Source: CAYSYN01 sp964447735 (GTDB taxonomy: Bacteria > Patescibacteriota > Minisyncoccia > Minisyncoccales > GBS-2). From it: a DNA stretch of 17,500 nt. Location of the stretch: NCBI GenBank assembly GCA_964447735.1, contig CAYUTJ010000012.1, positions 1 to 17,500 of the forward strand, written 5' to 3'. Shown in pieces: positions 7,471 to 14,732 of this stretch. A model generated the notes under the pieces. That model was not told where the DNA came from. It did not search any database and was given only the letters and a program-made list of their open reading frames with translations. Position numbers and translations under genes: made by a program. The number at the start of each line of letters is the position of its first letter. Position 1 is the stretch's first letter.

Positions 7471-8385
7471 ATGTCTGAGGTATTTAAAATTTTTGTTATA
7501 AGTTTGATAATTCTTTTTGGATGTATTTATGGGGGGATGCTGCTTTTGCTTGGAATTCCGGAAGTAGAAGCTGATGTTGCAACTACTTCAGTTACTGTCG
7601 GGAATGCTGCTCCTTCAGTGAGTAACGTAGTGTTGAACGGAGGATCTGACATTACTCTTACAGAAAATACAGCTACAACCGTTGAATGTACAGCTACCTT
7701 AACAGATAATAATGGAGGTTCAGATATTACCTCAGCAAATGCTGTAATTTTCCGTTCTGGAGTAGGATCATCATGTACTGCCGACGATAACAATTGTTAT
7801 CAAGTAAGTTGTGTTTTGGGAGATGTTAGCGGGAACGATAGAAATGCAACCTGTACAGCTCAAATTTGGTTCCATGCAGATCCTACAGATTCTGGGACTT
7901 ATGCCTCTGAAAACTGGGATTGTGAGGTAACGGCACAAGATAGCCAAAATGCTACAGGAAGCGCAACCACTACCACACCAGTTGAGTTAAATACTTTAGT
8001 AGCATTAGATGTAACACCGAGTATTTCTTACGGCACTTTAGCTCCTGGTCAGACTTTAGATTGTAGCGTTTTAACTATTGCTACAACTACTGGAAATACT
8101 GCCATCGATGCTAATATTTCAGGAACTCAAATGTGTACCGATTATCCAACCTGTGCAGGTGATACCATTGCTACTTCTTCTCAGCATTATGCTACAAGCT
8201 CTGTAGTTTATGGATCTGGTTATGCATTAAGTGATACTCCGACGCTTTTGGAATTTACGACTGGAAAACCAACAACTCATCCGTCAAACCAAGCACAAAA
8301 CATTTATTGGGGAATTCAAATTCCTTCTGGCCAACCAACCGGAGATTACACAGGAGAGAATACATTCACAGTAACTCAAGATTAA
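7471..8385 (+). CDS. Secreted surface protein, shorter paralog of the preceding gene
   Basis: A 304-residue exported protein of unknown function. A hydrophobic segment (about 8-27) is followed by a probable signal peptidase site at VEA (about 33-35). The mature part aligns along its whole length with residues about 210-468 of the upstream protein: APSVSNVVLNGGSDITLTEN, FRSGVG, DDNNCYQVSC, WFHADPTD, SQHYATSSV, GYALS, LEFTTGKPTTHPSNQ and IYWGIQIPSG. It lacks the N-terminal beta-sandwich of its neighbour. It carries extra cysteines (for example MCTDYPTCAGD near 221-230) that may form disulfides outside the cell. There is no anchor at the C-terminus. The pair looks like a tandem duplication followed by gain or loss of one domain. 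ATG 7531 is an alternative start but would remove the basic-hydrophobic signal. Confidence 0.8.
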   Translation: MSEVFKIFVISLIILFGCIYGGMLLLLGIPEVEADVATTSVTVGNAAPSVSNVVLNGGSDITLTENTATTVECTATLTDNNGGSDITSANAVIFRSGVGSSCTADDNNCYQVSCVLGDVSGNDRNATCTAQIWFHADPTDSGTYASENWDCEVTAQDSQNATGSATTTTPVELNTLVALDVTPSISYGTLAPGQTLDCSVLTIATTTGNTAIDANISGTQMCTDYPTCAGDTIATSSQHYATSSVVYGSGYALSDTPTLLEFTTGKPTTHPSNQAQNIYWGIQIPSGQPTGDYTGENTFTVTQD

Positions 8386-8434
8386 AGGTAAGGTAAGGAA
8401 TTAACATAAAGAGAAGTTAAGAGATTTTAAGATC

Positions 8435-9358
8435 ATGGATTTAAAAAAGTTGTTGATGATTCTAATTTTTAGTGGAGGAGTTTTAGTTTGGAGAAATGTA
8501 AATTCTAGCGGTTTTGGAATTTCTCCACCTTATTTGAAAAATGATCACTTAGTTCCAGGTTCCCATTTTGAACAAACAATAACTCTGACAAGATCTGAAC
8601 CAAAAGAACCCTTAAAAATAACTATTCAAATTGAACCTCCAGAAATTGAAAATTGGATTAAAGTCGATAAAGGAAAAGAATTTGAATACCCTGCAAATTT
8701 AACTCAATTTCCAATAAATTTCATCATTGATGTTCCAGAAAATGCAGCTTATGGAACTTACTATGGAAAAATAATAATTAAAGCAACTCCTATTGCGCCA
8801 AAAGGACAGGTGACGGTAGCAATAGGAGTTCAGGCCGAAATCAAGTTGAAAGTATCTGGTGAAGTATTTTCAGATTTTAAAATAATGAAAGTTTCAATTC
8901 CGGCTTTTGAAGAGGGATGGCCTTTAAAATTTATTGTTACCTTAAAAAATATCGGAAATGTGAAAACTAGACCCTCAAAAATTCATTTGGATATTTATGA
9001 CAATTTCCATCAGCAATTGCTAAAATCAGGGGATATTATCAATATGAGTTGGGTGGATCCTTTTAAGGCAGGAGAGAGCATTGGAGAAATGAAAGTTAAT
9101 TTAAAATCAGGTCAGTATTGGGCAGAATATGAAATTTATAAAGATGATGAGTTAAAAGTAAAAGATAAAATTAGATTCAACATCCATTTACCTGGAACTC
9201 TAAGATCAAAGCCAATTTTAAAAAGAATTTCTGATTTTTTAACTGCTTCTCCTTTCAGATTAGTTTTGGCAACTTTTTTGGGAACTTTAATTTTGGTTGC
9301 GATCGTTTTGAGCTTAATTTCTTATCTTAAAAAAAGAAAGTCTAAAATTCAGATGTAA
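8435..9358 (+). CDS. Membrane-anchored two-beta-domain protein, architecture like WxL-interacting (DUF916/DUF3324) proteins
   Basis: A 307-residue protein with an N-terminal signal-like segment (about 4-19), two extracellular beta domains, one C-terminal membrane helix (about 274-297) and a short basic cytoplasmic end (KKRKSK). Domain 1 (about 26-142) starts with GFGISPPYLKND and PGSHFEQTITL and contains DVPENAAYGTYYGKIIIK. Domain 2 (about 145-255) has LKNIGNVKTRPSKIHLDIYD and GQYWAEYEIYK. This order matches the WxL-interacting proteins of Firmicutes that hold anchorless WxL proteins on the wall, and two anchorless proteins lie just upstream here. The equivalence is an inference from architecture, not from clear sequence identity. 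I recall the ISPPYxKND family from Parcubacteria genomes as an unnamed hypothetical. Its TAA shares one base with the next ATG. No good Shine-Dalgarno is visible. Confidence 0.75.
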   Translation: MDLKKLLMILIFSGGVLVWRNVNSSGFGISPPYLKNDHLVPGSHFEQTITLTRSEPKEPLKITIQIEPPEIENWIKVDKGKEFEYPANLTQFPINFIIDVPENAAYGTYYGKIIIKATPIAPKGQVTVAIGVQAEIKLKVSGEVFSDFKIMKVSIPAFEEGWPLKFIVTLKNIGNVKTRPSKIHLDIYDNFHQQLLKSGDIINMSWVDPFKAGESIGEMKVNLKSGQYWAEYEIYKDDELKVKDKIRFNIHLPGTLRSKPILKRISDFLTASPFRLVLATFLGTLILVAIVLSLISYLKKRKSKIQM

Positions 9359-10377
9359 TGAGAAAAAGAATTTTATTTTTAATTCTATTTTCCGGGGTGG
9401 GATTTTTTCTCACTCTTTTTTTAATATTCAAAACTGCAAAAGCTTTAATCTCAACAACATCTGTGTCTGTAGTTGTTTCTGTTTGCGGAAATGGAATAAT
9501 TGAGAATGGGGAAGAATGCGATGGGTTGAATCTCGGGGGTGTAACTTGTGAAAGTTTGGGATATTACAGCGGAACTTTATCTTGCAATCCAGATTGTACT
9601 TTTGATACTTCAGGTTGCCAAACAGTTTCTCCATCTGGTGGGGGTGGAGGAGGTTACGTTCCTCCTTCAGCAGAAACAAAAGTTGTTTTACAAGGAAAGG
9701 CTTATCCTTCAGCAAAAATAACAATTTTAAAAGATGGAGAGGTAGGAGCAATAATAACTGCAGATAGCAATGCCAATTTTAAAACCGAAATTAAAGAAAT
9801 CTCTCCTGGGATTTGGAATTTTTCTTTGTGGGCGGAAGATAAAGAAGGGCGAAGATCGATTACTATTTCTTTTTCAGTTACAATTTTAGAAGGGAAAATA
9901 ACAACCATTTCAAATATTTTTATTCCACCAACAATTGAGTTAGATAAAACTAAGGTTGTAAAAGGAGAGGATCTTAAAATTTTTGGCCAGACCGCTCCAG
10001 AAAGTCAAATTTCAATTCATATTGAATCACCCCAAGAGATAATTAGAGAGACAAAGGCAAAAGAGAGTGGAGATTGGGAAGATATTTTTAATACCTCTCC
10101 TTTAGACGAAGGAATGCATGTCACAAGGGCAAGGGCAAAAAGTCCTGAAGGTTTGGAAAGTTCTTTCTCATCAGTTTTAGCCTTTTATATAGGAGAATAT
10201 AAACCAGGAGAGATCTGTCCGAGAGCAGATTTTAACAATGATAAAAGAACAAATTTAATTGATTTTTCGATTTTGCTTTATTGGTGGGGAAAATATAATC
10301 CCTGCGTCGATGTAAATGGGGATGGAAAAGTTAATTTGCCAGATTTTTCAATTTTAATGTATTGGTGGACAGGATAA
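9358..10377 (+). CDS. Secreted dockerin-containing protein with cysteine-rich and Ig-like domains
   Basis: A 339-residue exported protein. Residues 5-25 are strongly hydrophobic and could be a signal peptide or a retained anchor. A six-cysteine domain (C43, C54, C64, C76, C80, C87) begins CGNGIIENGEECDG, the DUF4215-like pattern. It is followed by a six-glycine linker (94-99) and two Ig-like repeats (about 104-190 and 193-282). The C-terminal 53 residues are a dockerin: two calcium loops, 291-302 (DFNNDKRTNLID) and 318-329 (DVNGDGKVNLPD), each with the D-x-N-x-D-x-x-x-N-x-x-D pattern and each followed by FSILxYWW. C287 and C316 flank the first loop and may pair. Dockerins bind cohesins, and the next two genes encode cohesin-like proteins, so this is their likely local partner. 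The repeated WW is distinctive. No enzyme domain is visible. Confidence 0.85.
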   Translation: MRKRILFLILFSGVGFFLTLFLIFKTAKALISTTSVSVVVSVCGNGIIENGEECDGLNLGGVTCESLGYYSGTLSCNPDCTFDTSGCQTVSPSGGGGGGYVPPSAETKVVLQGKAYPSAKITILKDGEVGAIITADSNANFKTEIKEISPGIWNFSLWAEDKEGRRSITISFSVTILEGKITTISNIFIPPTIELDKTKVVKGEDLKIFGQTAPESQISIHIESPQEIIRETKAKESGDWEDIFNTSPLDEGMHVTRARAKSPEGLESSFSSVLAFYIGEYKPGEICPRADFNNDKRTNLIDFSILLYWWGKYNPCVDVNGDGKVNLPDFSILMYWWTG

Positions 10378-10386
10378 AAAATCAAA

Positions 10387-11319
10387 ATGCAAAAATCAAA
10401 ATTTAAAATTAAATTCTTCTTGTTAATTACGTTTTTCCTCACATTCCCACTTTTAGTCAGTGCGGCAATTTTGTATTTGGAACCATCGAGTGGTGAATAT
10501 CATCAGGATGACACTTTTATAGTAAAAATGAGAATAGATACTGAAGGTGAATGTATAAATACAGTAAAAGCCAATTTGAGTTTTTCTCAAAATGTTTTAA
10601 AAGCTGTTGAGTTTAGCACTGGAAATTCAATTTTAACTCTCTGGCTTCAATCACCTGAAATTAATCAAAATGAAGGAAAAATCTCCTTTGTAGGAGGAGT
10701 TCCCGGTGGATTTTGCGGAGCATTACCAGGAGAGCCTGGAAAACCAAATCTATTAGGGAAGATTATTTTTAAAGTCAAAGAAACAACTGAAAAAAAAGAG
10801 GCAATTCTAAAATTTTTAGAAGAATCTCAAGTTTTACTAAACGACGGGTTTGGAACGCCAGCAAAGTTGAGTTTTAGAAATGCTAATTTTGAAATTCTAC
10901 CTGGAAAATCAAAGATTCAGTTAAAAGAATGGAAAGAAGAATTAGAAAAAGATAACGTTCCTCCTGAGCCCTTTGAGATAAAATTTATTAAAGATTCTAT
11001 GATTTTTGGAGGGAAATGGTTTATTGTTTTTTTCACAGTCGACAAACAAAGCGGGATTGATCATTATGAAGTAAAAGAAGGAAAAGGGGATTGGAAAATT
11101 GCTAAAAGTCCGTATTTGTTGGAAGATCAAGACTTAAAAAGTATAATAAAAGTGAAAGCAGTTGACAAAGCTGGAAACGAAAGAATTGTTGAATGGGTAC
11201 CTAAAAAAGAAATGTTCTCTTGGTGGACAATTGTAATAATTTTAATAATTTTTATGATAATTGTGGTGATTTGGAAACTGAAAAAGAAAGTAATGACTCC
11301 AAAAAAGAATAAAACATGA
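10387..11319 (+). CDS. Membrane-anchored cohesin-domain protein (short form)
   Basis: A 310-residue surface protein. The signal peptide (1-26) ends LLVSA. A cohesin-like domain spans about 28-171: LYLEPSSGEYHQDDTFIVKM, a LSFSQNVLKAVEF strand, GNSILTLWLQSP, GKISFVGG and VLLNDGFGTPA. An Ig-like domain (about 190-270) contains GIDHYEVKEGKGDWKIAKSPY and VKAVDKAGNERIVEW. It ends with a membrane helix (278-297) and a lysine-rich cytoplasmic tail. The predicted topology puts the cohesin outside, ready to bind a dockerin such as the one in the preceding gene. The ATG lies in a run of AATCAAAAT-like repeats without a Shine-Dalgarno. The 3' end overlaps the next gene by ATGA, suggesting coupled translation. 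The cohesin call rests on remembered family patterns and is good but not certain. Confidence 0.8.
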   Translation: MQKSKFKIKFFLLITFFLTFPLLVSAAILYLEPSSGEYHQDDTFIVKMRIDTEGECINTVKANLSFSQNVLKAVEFSTGNSILTLWLQSPEINQNEGKISFVGGVPGGFCGALPGEPGKPNLLGKIIFKVKETTEKKEAILKFLEESQVLLNDGFGTPAKLSFRNANFEILPGKSKIQLKEWKEELEKDNVPPEPFEIKFIKDSMIFGGKWFIVFFTVDKQSGIDHYEVKEGKGDWKIAKSPYLLEDQDLKSIIKVKAVDKAGNERIVEWVPKKEMFSWWTIVIILIIFMIIVVIWKLKKKVMTPKKNKT

Positions 11320-13052
11320 AATTTATTATTTTTAGAAAATCTCTCTCTATTTTCTTTTTTTGTTTTCTTTTATTTTTCCCTTTACTAGCGAAAGCACAAA
11401 AAGCGTCACTCTATTTGGCTCCCTCAACAGGAACTTATACGGTCGAAAATACCTTTTTAATTCAGGTGAAAGTCAATAGCGGAGGAGTGGCAATAAATGC
11501 TGCTGAAGGGACGATAATTTTCGACCCCAATGACTTGGAAGTTGTTCGCCTCTCAAAAGAAGATTCTATTTTTACTATTTGGGTTCAAGAACCTACTTTT
11601 TCAAATTCTTTGGGTACAATAAACTTTGCAGGTGGAAAACCTTCTCCAGGATTTATCGGAGCAGCAGGAACAATCCTTAATATTTACTTTAGAGCAAAGA
11701 CTGTAGGGATTGCAGATGTTATTTTTAGCCAAGGTTCTGTCTTAGCTGACGATGGGAAGGGAACGAATGTCTTAGGAAGTTTAGGTAGCGGAAATTATAA
11801 ATTAGTAGTAAAAGAAATTACTTCTCCTTTATCAGAAGAAAAGAAAAGGGAAATTTTGCCTCAGCCTACTGTTGGTGTTCCTAAAGCCCCCGTTGTTTAT
11901 TCGCCAACTCATCCTGATGAAAATAAATGGTACTCTAACGATTCTCCAATTTTTGAATGGAAATTACCTCCGGATGTAATTGCGATAAGTTACGCAATTG
12001 ATCAAAATCCAACTACAAATCCAAAAGAAATTTTCGAAGCTAAAAATTCTGTATCTTTTTCTGATTTAGAAGACGGAATCTGGTATTTTCATGTTAATTT
12101 CAAAAATAGTTATGGTTGGGGAGATTTGACCCACAAGAAAATAATGATTGACACAAAACCACCTTTACCTTTTGAAATTGAAGTTCAGAAAAAAGATCTT
12201 ACAGATCCAACACCAATTCTTTTGTTTAATACAACCGATGAATTATCGGGAATTGAATATTATCAAGTGAAAATTGGAGAGGGAGAACCGATTCAGGTAA
12301 GAGGGATAACAAGATCAAATCCTTTTCAATTACCCCCTCAGGCTCCAGGAAAGCATAAAATTATTGTTAGGGCATTTGATAAAGCAGGAAACTTTTCTGA
12401 AGCTAAAACCGAAATTGAGATTTTCCCACTAAAAACCCTAGAGATTAGATCTTGTCCCAAAATTGTTTTTCAGAATTCGAGCTTTACCTTAAAAGGAAAA
12501 AGTGTTCCAAATGTTCAAATTAAAGTTTTTCTTCAAAGAGAAAGCGAAGAGCCAATAGTGAAAGAGATAAAAGCAGATGAAAAAGGAGAATGGACTTTCA
12601 TTTCCGATCCATTAAAAGAAGGAGATTATAAAGTTTGGGTTCAGGCAAAAGATGAGAGGGGGGCTTTAAGTTTACCCTCAAAGCTTTGTGAATTTCATGT
12701 TGGTTTGCCTGTTTTTTTAAAGTTTGGTAAAATAGCTATCGATTACCTTTCTATCATGGCTACCTTAATTGTTATTATTGCCGGTTTATTTCTAATTCTT
12801 TTTTATGTTTGGTATCGAATCTCAGTGTGGAGAAAAAGATTAAAAAGGGAAACAAGAGAATTAGCAAGAGCAATTTTTATTGCTTTTAGAGATTTAAGAA
12901 AAGAGGTGAAAAGGCAAATTGAGTATTTAGATGGAAAGGCAGGATTAACTGAAAGCGAAAGGAAAGTAAGGAACAAGTTGAGAGAGGCCATTAAAATCTC
13001 TGAGAAATTTATCGGTAAAGAGTTAAAAGATATAGAAAAAGAATTAAAATAG
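11316..13052 (+). CDS. Membrane-anchored cohesin-domain protein (long form) with charged cytoplasmic tail
   Basis: A 578-residue paralog-like extension of the preceding protein. It has a signal peptide (1-27, ending AKA) and a cohesin-like domain at about 29-165 (LYLAPSTGTYTVENTFLIQV, IIFDPNDLEVVRL, DSIFTIWVQEP, GTINFAGG, VLADDGKGTNV). Ig-like domain 1 (about 190-280) has THPDENKWYSND and DGIWYFHVNFKN. Ig-like domain 2 (about 283-370) has SGIEYYQVKI and VRAFDKAGNFSEA. Ig-like domain 3 (about 375-463) resembles the Ig repeats of the dockerin protein (SVPNVQIKVF, ADEKGEWTF, LKEGDYKVWVQAKDERG). A membrane helix lies at about 475-500. The last 75 residues are strongly charged and predicted helical (RKRLKRETRELARAIF, LREAIKISEKF), a likely cytoplasmic coiled coil that the shorter protein lacks. 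It may connect the surface assembly to something inside the cell. Confidence 0.8.
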   Translation: MKFIIFRKSLSIFFFCFLLFFPLLAKAQKASLYLAPSTGTYTVENTFLIQVKVNSGGVAINAAEGTIIFDPNDLEVVRLSKEDSIFTIWVQEPTFSNSLGTINFAGGKPSPGFIGAAGTILNIYFRAKTVGIADVIFSQGSVLADDGKGTNVLGSLGSGNYKLVVKEITSPLSEEKKREILPQPTVGVPKAPVVYSPTHPDENKWYSNDSPIFEWKLPPDVIAISYAIDQNPTTNPKEIFEAKNSVSFSDLEDGIWYFHVNFKNSYGWGDLTHKKIMIDTKPPLPFEIEVQKKDLTDPTPILLFNTTDELSGIEYYQVKIGEGEPIQVRGITRSNPFQLPPQAPGKHKIIVRAFDKAGNFSEAKTEIEIFPLKTLEIRSCPKIVFQNSSFTLKGKSVPNVQIKVFLQRESEEPIVKEIKADEKGEWTFISDPLKEGDYKVWVQAKDERGALSLPSKLCEFHVGLPVFLKFGKIAIDYLSIMATLIVIIAGLFLILFYVWYRISVWRKRLKRETRELARAIFIAFRDLRKEVKRQIEYLDGKAGLTESERKVRNKLREAIKISEKFIGKELKDIEKELK

Positions 13053-13087
13053 ACCTTTTCAAAATTCTAGAATCTTTCTTTTTTATT

Positions 13088-13115
13088 TTGAGTTTAAATA
13101 GAATTTTGTTAAAAT
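13088..13115 (+). promoter_or_regulatory. Probable promoter giving a leaderless transcript
   Basis: TTGAGT (13088-13093), 16-base spacer, TAAAAT (13110-13115) with TG at 13107-13108 (extended -10, TGTTAAAAT). Only seven bases separate the -10 from the ATG at 13123, so transcription should begin at or next to the start codon. This starts a new unit after the 70-base gap following the surface cluster. No convincing terminator is visible in that gap. Confidence 0.5.
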
Positions 13116-13122
13116 TTGCTTA

Positions 13123-14289
13123 ATGAAAAGAAAAAGAATATTTTTTCTTTTCTTAATTGTAATTTTAATTGGAGTTTCATTTTGTGGAGGTTTTTTTTAT
13201 GGAAAGTTACAATGTGAGATTTGCCCTCCACAAGATATTGATTTTTCCCTCTTTTGGGAAGCCTATCATAAATTGAAAGAAAATTTTGTTGACAAAGAAA
13301 AAATTGTTCCCCAAAAGATAATTTACGGCGCAATTTCTGGGATGGTAAAATCTTTAGAAGATCCTTATACTGTTTTTTTAGATCCTGAAGAATCCAAAAT
13401 TTTTAAAGAAGATGTTAAAGGATATTTTGAAGGGGTGGGAATGGAAATTGGAATTAAAAAAGGACAATTAACGGTAATCGCTCCCTTGGAAGGTACTCCT
13501 GCCCAAAGAGCAGGAATTAGAGCAGGAGATATAATTTTAGAAGTTGATGGAAAATCCACGATTGATATGAGTTTAGATGAGGCTGTAAGATTAATCAGAG
13601 GACCAAAAGGAACAAAAGTAAAATTAAAAATTATGAGAGAAGGATGGGAAGAACCAAAAGAAATAGAAATTATCAGGGATATAATTGAGATTCCTTCTTT
13701 AAAATGGGAAGAAAAAGATGGTATAATTTATTTGAAAATTTATCAGTTCTCTGAAAAAGCAAGATTGGATTTTATTTTGGCAGCTAATCAGATTTTGAGT
13801 GTACCAACAAAAAAAATGGTTATAGATTTGAGGGATAATCCTGGTGGATACTTGGAAGTTGCAGTTGACATTGCTGGTTGGTTTTTGGAAAAAGGAAAAT
13901 TAGTGGCAATTGAGGAATATGGGACTGGAGAGAGACAAGAATATAAAAGTCAGGGTCCTGCGAAATTTTCAGATTATAAAATTGTTATTTTAATCAACAA
14001 AGGTTCTGCTTCTGGAGCTGAGATTTTAGCAGCAGCTTTAAGGGATAATCTGAAAGTTCTTCTTATTGGAGAGAAGAGCTTCGGGAAAGGATCTGTACAA
14101 AAACTGGAGAATTTGAAAGGAGGCTCTTCTTTGAAGATTACAATCGCAAAATGGTTAACTCCTTCTGGAAAACAAATTTCACAAGTAGGTTTGGAGCCTG
14201 ATATTAAGGTTGAAATGACAGAAAAAGATATTGAAGAAGGAAAAGATCCTCAATTAGAAAAAGCAATTGAAATATTAAAAAATCTATGA
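13123..14289 (+). CDS. Membrane-tethered S41-family C-terminal processing peptidase (CtpA/Prc type)
   Basis: Serine protease that trims or degrades exported proteins from their C-termini. The 388 residues begin with a single membrane segment (5-27) and a short linker; the protease faces outward. An N-terminal helical part (about 38-95, EDPYTVFLDPEE) is followed by a PDZ domain (about 100-185, with GVGMEIGIKKGQL, TPAQRAGIRAGDIILEVDG and AVRLIRGPKGTKVKL) and the S41 core. By spacing to CtpB the catalytic residues are S297 (NKGSASGAE), K322 (GEKSFGKGSVQ) and Q326. The oxyanion region DLRDNPGGYLEVAVDIA is intact. Its position right after six exported proteins suggests it may process or quality-control them, though it seems to have its own promoter. 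The stop overlaps the rplI start by ATGA. There is no Shine-Dalgarno, which fits a leaderless mRNA. Confidence 0.95.
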   Translation: MKRKRIFFLFLIVILIGVSFCGGFFYGKLQCEICPPQDIDFSLFWEAYHKLKENFVDKEKIVPQKIIYGAISGMVKSLEDPYTVFLDPEESKIFKEDVKGYFEGVGMEIGIKKGQLTVIAPLEGTPAQRAGIRAGDIILEVDGKSTIDMSLDEAVRLIRGPKGTKVKLKIMREGWEEPKEIEIIRDIIEIPSLKWEEKDGIIYLKIYQFSEKARLDFILAANQILSVPTKKMVIDLRDNPGGYLEVAVDIAGWFLEKGKLVAIEEYGTGERQEYKSQGPAKFSDYKIVILINKGSASGAEILAAALRDNLKVLLIGEKSFGKGSVQKLENLKGGSSLKITIAKWLTPSGKQISQVGLEPDIKVEMTEKDIEEGKDPQLEKAIEILKNL

Positions 14290-14732
14290 AAGTAATTTTA
14301 TTAAAAGATGTAGAAAATTTAGGAAAAAAATATGAAATAAAAGAAGTTGCAGAAGGATATGCAAGGAATTTTCTATTTCCAAAAAAATTAGCAAAACCAG
14401 CCACTGAAGCAAATTTAAGATGGTTAGAAAAGAAATTGAAAAAACTTGAAGAAAAAGCAGAAAAAGACCTAAAGAAGGTTCAAGATTTAGCTTCAAAAGT
14501 TGATGGGCTAGAAATTACAATTCCAGTGAAGGTAGGTAAAGATGGTCAGCTTTTCGAATCTATTACTCCTTTAAAGATCTTGGAGAAATTAAAAGAAGAG
14601 GGTTTTGAATTAAAGAAAAAGCAGATCGTTTTGGAAAAACCAATAAAAGAATTGGGAGAATTCCCAGTGAAAATAAAATTCCCTCACAATTTAGAGGCCG
14701 AAATAAAAATAATTGTTGTTGAAGAAAAATGA
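14286..14732 (+). CDS. rplI: 50S ribosomal protein L9
   Basis: Binds 23S rRNA near the L1 stalk and helps keep the reading frame. At 148 residues it is full length. The N-terminal rRNA-binding domain (MKVILLKDVENLGKKYEIKEV, GYARNFLFPKKLAKPAT) is followed by the long lysine/glutamate-rich connecting helix (about 42-75) and the complete C-terminal domain (VGKDGQLFESITPLKILEKL, PIKELGEFPVKIKFPHNLEAEIKIIV). It overlaps the protease upstream and pyrG downstream by four bases each (ATGA), so it is probably translated by coupling; no separate Shine-Dalgarno is clear. Its presence has taxonomic value, as this protein is reported lost in some CPR groups, including Microgenomates. Confidence 0.98.
   Translation: MKVILLKDVENLGKKYEIKEVAEGYARNFLFPKKLAKPATEANLRWLEKKLKKLEEKAEKDLKKVQDLASKVDGLEITIPVKVGKDGQLFESITPLKILEKLKEEGFELKKKQIVLEKPIKELGEFPVKIKFPHNLEAEIKIIVVEEK

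Noticed and set aside
5969..8385. Sortase (LPxTG) or classical WxL sorting signals on the anchorless surface proteins
   Set aside because: Neither C-terminus has LPxTG, a hydrophobic tail, or the W-x-L pair; they end in IPSG...TF-type strands.
13060..13090. Terminator after the long cohesin gene (ATTCTAGAAT followed by T-rich sequence)
   Set aside because: The dyad would fold into a stem of only about three pairs, too weak for an intrinsic terminator; T-rich sequence is common here.
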